Assembly (NCBI GenBank): GCA_002633005.1
Contig: NMRA01000053.1
Span: forward strand, 876,129-940,128
Origin: Phoronis australis
Lineage: Eukaryota > Phoronida > Phoronidae
DNA length: 64,000 nt
Direction of reading: 5' to 3'
Shown here: positions 59,901 through 64,000 of the stretch, piece after piece
Numbering within the stretch: position 1 is the first letter of the stretch
Layout: each line of letters opens with the position of its first letter
Translations under genes and position numbers: made by a program
Notes under the pieces: model-generated
Databases searched by the model: none
What the model saw: the letters and a program-made list of their open reading frames with translations, nothing else
Told to the model about the DNA's origin: nothing

Positions 59901-62072
59901 CCCTATGGGAAGAGGCAACATGGGCCCTCCAGTGGGTGGATTTGGCGATGGGGGGAATCCCAACTTTAACCAAGGTCCTGGGAACTTTAATCCACAGTCA
60001 AATTTCAACAGTGGCTCCAATCAAAATTTTGGTGGTCCTCACAATCAGTCCGGGGGCAATTTTGGTGGTCCACAGGCCAACTTTGGAGGCCCTCAACAAC
60101 AGCCGCCACAGCAGAATTTTGGAAATCAGGGCGGCAACTATGCAGGGCAAGGTGGAAATTTTAGTGCCCCGGCTGGAGGCTTTGGCAATCAGCCGGGTAA
60201 CTTTGGTGGCGGCACTCAAGGGGGGAACTTTGGAAATCAACCTGGCGGTTTTGGGAACCAAGGTCAGACTATGCCCAGCCAAGCTGGATTTGCTGGTCCT
60301 CAGACGCAGCAGCAACAGCCTGGCATGGCTCAGCCTACTGCAATGGGCATGGGTCAGACTTACCCTCAGCAACAGCAGCAGCAGCAGCCTCCAGTGGCTG
60401 CGGCCAACTACGGGGTTCAGCAGGGTTACCAGGCGGGCGGCCAGGGCTACCAAGCCAATCAGCCGATGCAGCAGACACAGCCAGCTCAGCCACAAGCTGC
60501 TCAGCAACAGGTGTACCCCAACCAGAACAATAACAGTAACTACCAAGTGCCGGCTGCCACGCAGCAGCCCAGCCAGGCACAACAAGGTTGGTACCCAAGG
60601 CGGGTAGTGTTTAGGTAGTGCTGGGCTGAGTCACGGTTGTCGTGGCTACTAATACTAATGATCTTGTCTACCCAGACTTCTTGATGCAGGCGTCAAAAGT
60701 GGAGCAGGTTACCAATAATGGTGTATGTCGGCAGTTTTAAAAAGCCTTCAGAACAATGACTTGGGTTTCTCTGTTTGTTTGGGCATCTAGGTGTTGTAAG
60801 AATCAAAAGCTGTTAGATATGATGGTTCTAACATATTGTTATACAGTGTCATTGAACTTAGAATTAGGTGTTTGATATCTAAGTGTATATTTAAGTGGGC
60901 AGAGTCTTAAAATGATAAAATGTGGTTATAATGTGTGAAGGTCATGTTTAGGTTTAGGATATTTTCAATGCTTCACTGTATTATGTTTTCTATTTTAAGT
61001 CTGCTGTATTCAAATTCATTCATATGTTATGGCTATTTCCTTAAATGACTTATTAGGAATGGAGTTCCATTCCAATCAATTAAGCATGGCACTGATGTGA
61101 ATCATTCTTTCATTTGGCTTAACCTTAATAGACGGTGGTTTCTTTGAATTGTTAGATTAGGCAAGTGCATTGGGATGTACGCTGATCATACTGATGACCT
61201 ACTAGATGACTGTTTCCCTTATAACTAGTACGTCGTTTCGTAAAAGCCCAAAAGCATTTTGAACCTGTATCACTTGCTTGTGGTCATTAAGTCTGGGTGA
61301 CATGGCGGAATCTTGATGTGGTGAACCCCATAGTGGGGAATCGTAAGTTCAAATGCACGTTTGAGTTAGAAGAACGATTGCTTGCATGGTTGTTTACAGA
61401 GTCACTTTCAAGTAGCACAGACTAGTACAAGATGACGAGGCACCAGGTAATATTGGGTTGTTCTTTAAAAACCTCAGGGATAAGGTGTACACAAGATCCA
61501 CCGATTCCCCACTGTGATAGTTTGTATGTGCTTAAGACTTGAACTCTGAGGTAATCATAACAGTTGTACGTTATCAAGTAAGGGTTTGCTTTTGACGTGA
61601 AAATGTGAATGTACATTGGTAGGATTTTAGTCCAGCAGAAAATATGACCAAATGGTGCCTCTTTGGATGATTATAGTTTATTTATGTGTCTTCAGACATT
61701 AATTCCTACTACAGAGTTTTCATTAAAAACTAGGCTGGAATATGTAACGATTGCTTGATGAGTGGTCAGGGTTTTGGTTGGCTGAGAACATGGGCTGTGT
61801 ATTTATGGTCCTTTTTCAAGTGTGTAGTGTTCCACTGCAGTATAAATACCATGTCTGTCTTGCAGGCAGCTACAACCAAGGAGGAGGCTACAACCAGGGT
61901 GGTGGCTACAACCAAGGATACAACCAGGGTGGTGGTTATAACCAGGGTGGTGGTTATAACCAGGGCGGTGGTTATAACCAAGGCGGTGGATATAATTCAG
62001 GGGGTGGCTACTCTGGTGGTGGTGGTGATGGCTACAGTGGTGGTGGATATGGTCAGAGCAACTACAACCAGG
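44953..62072 (+). CDS. hnRNP A/B-type RNA-binding protein, copy 2 (3' end beyond window)
   Basis: A tandem paralogue of copy 1 with the same exon order. Exons are 44953-44967, 52273-52533, 53067-53274, 53468-53626, 58513-58605, 59804-60586 and 61866-62072, all phase-compatible and giving at least 575 residues. RRM1 carries RNP2 LFCGGL and RNP1 RGFGFVTF, and RRM2 carries MFVGGI and RGFAFITF. The RGG region follows. Exon 6 adds a G/N/Q-rich segment of about 260 residues, with NFGGP repeats, then glutamine runs, absent from copy 1. Exon 7 has YNQGGG repeats. The M9-like and final exons expected from copy 1 are not found before the window end, so the gene continues past 64000. If exon 6 is skipped, the product would be close in size to copy 1. 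Confidence 0.9.
45333..47225. mobile_element. Large fold-back element (long inverted repeat), second copy
   Basis: The outer ends CAGTGATTACACCGGCGTCCT and AGGACGCCTGTGGGGATCAC are inverted. The arms continue almost to the centre: CAGTAATTTAC (46407-46417) pairs with GTAAATTACTG (46539-46549), leaving a loop of about 120 bases. The left arm is longer because it holds about 400 bases (roughly 45650-46035) lacking in the right arm. Those bases resemble part of the element at 10125-11290. No transposase is visible. Confidence 0.85.
47338..47464. mobile_element. Palindromic MITE, second copy
   Basis: Same family as 13197-13321: the inverted ends contain CACTAGTCGGGTACAATGG and TATATCCGACTAGTG, and GATTTAGAGAACCA is mirrored by CTTCTCTAAATC. 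Confidence 0.75.
47696..48002. mobile_element. Palindromic element, second copy
   Basis: Inverted arms include GGAGGCCATCAATGTCTTTA against its mirrored counterpart near 47965-47990, and CGAGCAGTCCTTTGCTCAG against CTGAACGAGGGGCTGCTC. It corresponds to 14130-14378 in copy 1 intron 1, with the same upstream AATTATGCCTCACA. Confidence 0.65.
49515..50034. mobile_element. DNA transposon with CAGGGCTTGGAAT ends, copy B, with 6-bp duplication
   Basis: The ends CAGGGCTTGGAATTTTCCGC and TCATTCCAAGCCCTG are flanked by TGACAT on both sides (49509-49514, 50035-50040). The interior resembles copy A at 19187-19669. It has no intact frame and lies nested in the 49450-52148 element. Confidence 0.85.
50264..51626. 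mobile_element. DNA transposon with CAGGGCTCAACATTAAC ends and 5-bp duplication
   Basis: The left end CAGGGCTCAACATTAAC and right end GTTAGTGTTGAGCCCCG are inverted, flanked by GACAT on both sides (50259-50263, 51627-51631). Subterminal ACTTGCCCG/CGGGCAAGT words are also mirrored. An open minus-strand stretch of 119 residues at 51003-51362 is not recognised. It is hAT-like by its termini and is the second insertion nested in the 49450-52148 element. Confidence 0.82.
52273..52533 (+). CDS. hnRNP A copy 2 exon 2: RRM1
   Basis: 261 bases coding K and [13 protein letters not shown] onwards through RGFGFVTF to VVPKS. The TTTTCAG acceptor and GTAAGT donor are identical to copy 1. An open frame continues upstream of the acceptor, but that part is intron and partly transposon. 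Confidence 0.96.
53067..53274 (+). CDS. hnRNP A copy 2 exon 3: RRM2
   Basis: 208 bases, same length and phases as copy 1. Codes [20 protein letters not shown] through [18 protein letters not shown]. Confidence 0.97.
53468..53626 (+). CDS. hnRNP A copy 2 exon 4: end of RRM2 and start of the RGG region
   Basis: 159 bases, 15 longer than in copy 1 because of extra glycine/glutamine codons. Codes [20 protein letters not shown], a charged EEHERKMM segment and [17 protein letters not shown]. Donor GTGAGT. Confidence 0.95.
53707..55073 (+). mobile_element. Kolobok-type DNA transposon remnant with TTAA target sites and THAP-domain pieces
   Basis: Flanked by TTAA on both sides (53707-53710, 55070-55073), with inverted ends AGGCGAAGGCAACC and GGTTGCCTTCGCCT. 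The arms run about 330 bases (to about 54032 and from about 54747). Coding remnants on the plus strand are CCVPGC near 53985, [20 protein letters not shown] (54050-54110), [15 protein letters not shown] (54170-54220) and a later zinc-like segment RCQVCDEGV...[10 protein letters not shown] (54625-54740). These follow the C2CH THAP order, but in different frames. No DDE catalytic part is present, so it is non-autonomous. TTAA plus THAP points to the Kolobok superfamily. Confidence 0.8.
54064..54163 (+). repeat. In-frame 63-bp tandem duplication inside the THAP remnant
   Basis: The stretch from ACTTCGCCGTACTTGGCTAG to ATGTGGAGAA occurs at 54064 and again at 54127, exactly 63 bases apart. It duplicates the [12 protein letters not shown] part of the THAP domain (21 codons). 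Confidence 0.9.
55079..56598. mobile_element. DNA transposon with CAAGGCTTGGAAT/ATTCCAAGCCCTG ends, long copy C
   Basis: 1.5 kb with the same termini and the same first 200 bases as copies A and B, but with about 1 kb of additional interior. Broken plus-strand frames run through 55278-55784, including [15 protein letters not shown], and may be vestiges of coding sequence. The superfamily is unproven. It starts three bases after the right TTAA of the Kolobok-type element. Confidence 0.7.
56683..57695 (+). mobile_element. TGCGCCCACAT-family repeat, second full-length copy, with internal gap
   Basis: Same hairpin start and GTTGCTCTTGTT end as 17889-18931, with near-identical sequence on both sides of the N gap. 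Short pieces of the same family lie immediately outside (56603-56682 and 57700-57777), so this copy is inserted into an older relative. Confidence 0.75.
57049..57386. other. Assembly gap of 338 N
   Basis: Unresolved bases within a TGCGCC-family repeat. By comparison with the copy at 17889-18931, the missing part is expected to be repeat only. Open frames reported across the Ns are meaningless. Confidence 1.
57778..58256. mobile_element. Right-end fragment of a GAGAACACTG-type element
   Basis: Matches the 3' part of the element at 23152-25807 and ends TTGAGAACACTG. The following CATATGACTTG host sequence is shared with copy 1 intron 4 near 25977. It marks an insertion that both gene copies share. 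Confidence 0.65.
58513..58605 (+). CDS. hnRNP A copy 2 exon 5: RGG box
   Basis: 93 bases between CTTCAG and GTAAGT. Codes [20 protein letters not shown], then [12 protein letters not shown]. Twelve bases shorter than copy 1 owing to fewer glycine codons. Confidence 0.93.
58606..59803 (+). other. Intron 5 of hnRNP A copy 2
   Basis: Aligns with copy 1 (26337-27111) over much of its length, starting GTAAGTATTGATGATTAGGT. I see no transposon or coding feature in it. An upstream acceptor-like TTTCAGGC at 59755 is shared by both copies and could be an alternative exon edge. Confidence 0.7.
59804..60586 (+). CDS. hnRNP A copy 2 exon 6: 260-residue G/N/Q-rich prion-like segment
   Basis: Open for 783 bases after TCTTCTCAG. 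Codes RGG-type [18 protein letters not shown], then NFGGP/GNFG repeats, then glutamine-rich runs (QQQQQQQPP near 60370-60400). The composition suits a prion-like, phase-separating domain. Phase requires the exon to end at AACAAG/GTTGGT (60586), a weak donor. Reading on instead gives WYPRRVVFR and a stop at 60616-60618, an alternative terminal exon. Copy 1 has only a truncated relic. I know of no exon of this kind in vertebrate hnRNP A genes. Confidence 0.75.
60619..61865 (+). other. Intron 6 of hnRNP A copy 2
   Basis: The last 540 bases match copy 1 upstream of its exon 7. The first 700 bases have no counterpart in copy 1 because of the deletion there. No gene or transposon recognised. Confidence 0.7.
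61866..62072 (+). CDS. hnRNP A copy 2 exon 7: YNQGGG repeats
   Basis: 207 bases. Codes GS, seven YNQ units (one shortened to YNQG), [20 protein letters not shown] and [14 protein letters not shown] acceptor and GTGAGT donor. The downstream exons are outside the window. Confidence 0.95.
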
Positions 62073-62310
62073 GTGAGTACCTGCTACCCAGAGCTATAGA
62101 CCTAATTCACGCGGCGGACATTAAAATCCAAAGTGAGGCTCACTGCAATAAACAAAGTGGAAGTTGACATTGCGTGAGTTAAATGGCTGGTCTTTGGAGT
62201 CCAACTTGAATATTAAATCTTTAAAATGTGTCGATAATTAACCACAGAGACGTAGAAAAATACATTTGAGAACAAGTCGATGCACCAAGGAGTTGTCAGA
62301 CGAAAAGGTA

Positions 62311-63684
62311 TACCGTATTCGCCGTAATAAGCGCCCATGCCCCTATAAGCGCCCCCCCCCACGCCCAGTCCATGAACGAGTACATGTGAACAATGACGTA
62401 CCTTCAGTCCTAAAACTCGGCTACAGTAACGTCTTCAATTTATCAAAAAAGTTTAGCATGGATCGTCTAGACCACCAGCGGCACTGCTACGTTTGTATTT
62501 AACCGTGACTATACACATCAAAAAGAACGCAACAGCGTTGCTAATTTCGCGACGACCGTGTACCACTATGGTCTGACCTTTCAGTAGACACATCGACTGT
62601 CTCATGAATAAAAATAACTCGGTGTTGAACGCACGTGGCCAGAAAGCGCGCGCTACATACATGAACCTCATCAAAGACATTAGTCGGGAACTATCCATTC
62701 ATGAAACGGGTAGCATAGCATCGGTAAGAAATGAATATTGGCCCTAATTTCCGACTAATACTATAAATCATGTTTGCTTTATTTTTTAGATGGATTGTTT
62801 GATTAACCATAATTGGTATTTTTATGCCGAATATCCGATAAAATGACAACTGACAGTGAATGCTTACACACCCTTACACCGAAAAATAAGATAGTTACGT
62901 ACGCATCCAGCTACACGGCGACTAATATGGGCCTTACCGAAACAAATGTCGAATGTTTTTAGCACGAGACCGGCAAGTGCTGAATGAAACACGCTCTGGT
63001 GTAGGCCTACTGTTTGTGCAAATTTCTTAAGACGCAATGCACATCTAGCTCGTTAGATTGCGTGGCTCTGGCCAAAAGACGGTCTCTGCTTTGGCAAATG
63101 AACTTTGGTTACACGCACGCGCTCGCTTACTCGCAGACAAACTTCAAAACAAATGTCACGTGACAACAACGTGTGTTCGTCCAGACATTTTTCTCGCCGT
63201 GTTGCCGATCATACATGTATTATAGATGGCGCGATGTTGTGCAGATTTGTACTTAAAACTGCCGTAAATCCAGACTCCACGGGAACTTGAAAAAAGTCTT
63301 AGGGACGCTACTTAAAAAACTTAATGAGGATTTCAGGTAATTTTCCTGAGTCGAAACTGTTTTTATTCAAGCATTGAAGTCGCCATATCGAAGACGGCGA
63401 TTTTGAGGCAGTCAGTCGGCGAGTTTTCGCCCTGGGATTTCAGCACAACTTTCTGTAAAATGATCATAATTTAGCAGCAAAGTTTGATAGCAATGCACCA
63501 CAGTTTTGTTGGAAGTCTTTCATAGATTACAAATACGTCACAGAACGTAAATTTGATGACTCTTAGCTTCCGATTTCACCCATTTCATAGACGGGGTTTC
63601 AACCGCCTTGGGTTATAATAAGCGCCCCCCCCCTGAACCGAACTTTTCTAAGCGCCCTGGGCGGTTATTACGGTGAATATGGTA
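62311..63684. mobile_element. Inverted-repeat DNA element with TACCGTATTCGCC ends
   Basis: The left end TACCGTATTCGCCGTAATAA and right end TTATTACGGTGAATATGGTA are inverted. Just inside are mirrored AAGCGCCCC tracts. The interior resembles that of the CAGTGTTCTCC elements (for example CACGTGGCCAGAAAGCGCGC). It is located in the intron after copy 2 exon 7. No transposase recognised. Confidence 0.7.
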
Positions 63685-64000
63685 AGTTTGTTTCGGAAAG
63701 CAAGGTTTGCTCTATACATAACAATAAGCAGCTGATGCAAATACGGCATGAAAAAAATGGCCGTCTATGTAACTGCAAATGATAATTCTGCCTTGCCTCA
63801 AGTTTGCGGCAGCACAGTGATTGGAAGTGACTCTGGTTAACCAAGAACAAGTTGCCCTACCTTAGTGAGGTGGGGTAAGTTGTCACAAGTGGGACAGTTT
63901 GCACTAGATAAAAAAATTCCATACAGCCCTTAAGCCTAGCGACAACTTGTTCCACAGGAGTAACTTGTTTTAGGAAGTCTGTGTGTGTTCGCGGCACTTT
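63685..64000. other. Continuation of the last visible intron of hnRNP A copy 2
   Basis: No exon is seen. The M9-like exon known from copy 1 ([15 protein letters not shown]) is not found before the window end. Confidence 0.5.

Noticed and set aside
59998-60598. Long minus-strand and alternate-frame open stretches over copy 2 exon 6
   Set aside because: They are shadows of the repetitive G/N/Q-rich coding sequence. Only the plus-strand frame matches splice phases and the hnRNP composition.

Overview
This window is eukaryotic (metazoan) nuclear DNA: spliced genes with GT-AG introns, long intergenic stretches and dense transposon debris, with no operons or ribosome-binding sites. The lineage cannot be fixed from sequence alone. 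The gene content and repeat style fit a marine invertebrate, plausibly a deuterostome. One gap of 338 N (57049-57386) and three single-N joins show it is a draft assembly.

Three protein-coding genes are supported. (1) On the minus strand (3501-6240) a complete heterochromatin protein 1 gene (CBX1/3/5 type) of five coding exons encodes 186 aa, with a chromodomain and a chromoshadow domain. (2) On the plus strand (11981-30207) a complete hnRNP A/B-type gene, copy 1, splices to a 352-aa protein: a five-residue first exon, RRM1, RRM2, RGG box, YNQGGG repeats and an M9-like nuclear localisation region. (3) A second hnRNP A/B gene, copy 2, lies in tandem on the same strand (44953 to beyond the window end). 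It carries an extra 260-residue G/N/Q-rich exon that copy 1 has lost through a deletion of about 1.3 kb.

HP1 and hnRNP A copy 1 are head to head, the same arrangement as human CBX3/HNRNPA2B1 and CBX5/HNRNPA1, so this looks like the ancestral divergent chromatin-factor/RNA-binding-factor pair. The duplication that made copy 2 carried the hnRNP promoter (a shared E-box and a shared 19-bp block just upstream of the ATG) but no HP1 gene lies next to copy 2.

Region by region: 1-3500 has no gene, apart from a possible HP1 3' UTR. 3501-6240 is HP1. 6246-11900 is the divergent spacer with a fold-back repeat. 11981-30207 is hnRNP copy 1, whose introns are swollen by repeats. 30246-33600 is its probable 3' UTR region and spacer. 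35333-43800 is a graveyard of hAT-type DNA transposons, several with intact target-site duplications. 44480-44967 is the copy 2 promoter and first exon. 44968-62072 is copy 2, whose introns hold nested hAT-like elements, a fold-back element and a Kolobok-type element with THAP-domain remnants and TTAA target sites. 62311-63684 is one more inverted-repeat element in the last visible intron.

Comparing the two hnRNP copies intron by intron gives natural empty sites that date several insertions to after the duplication.
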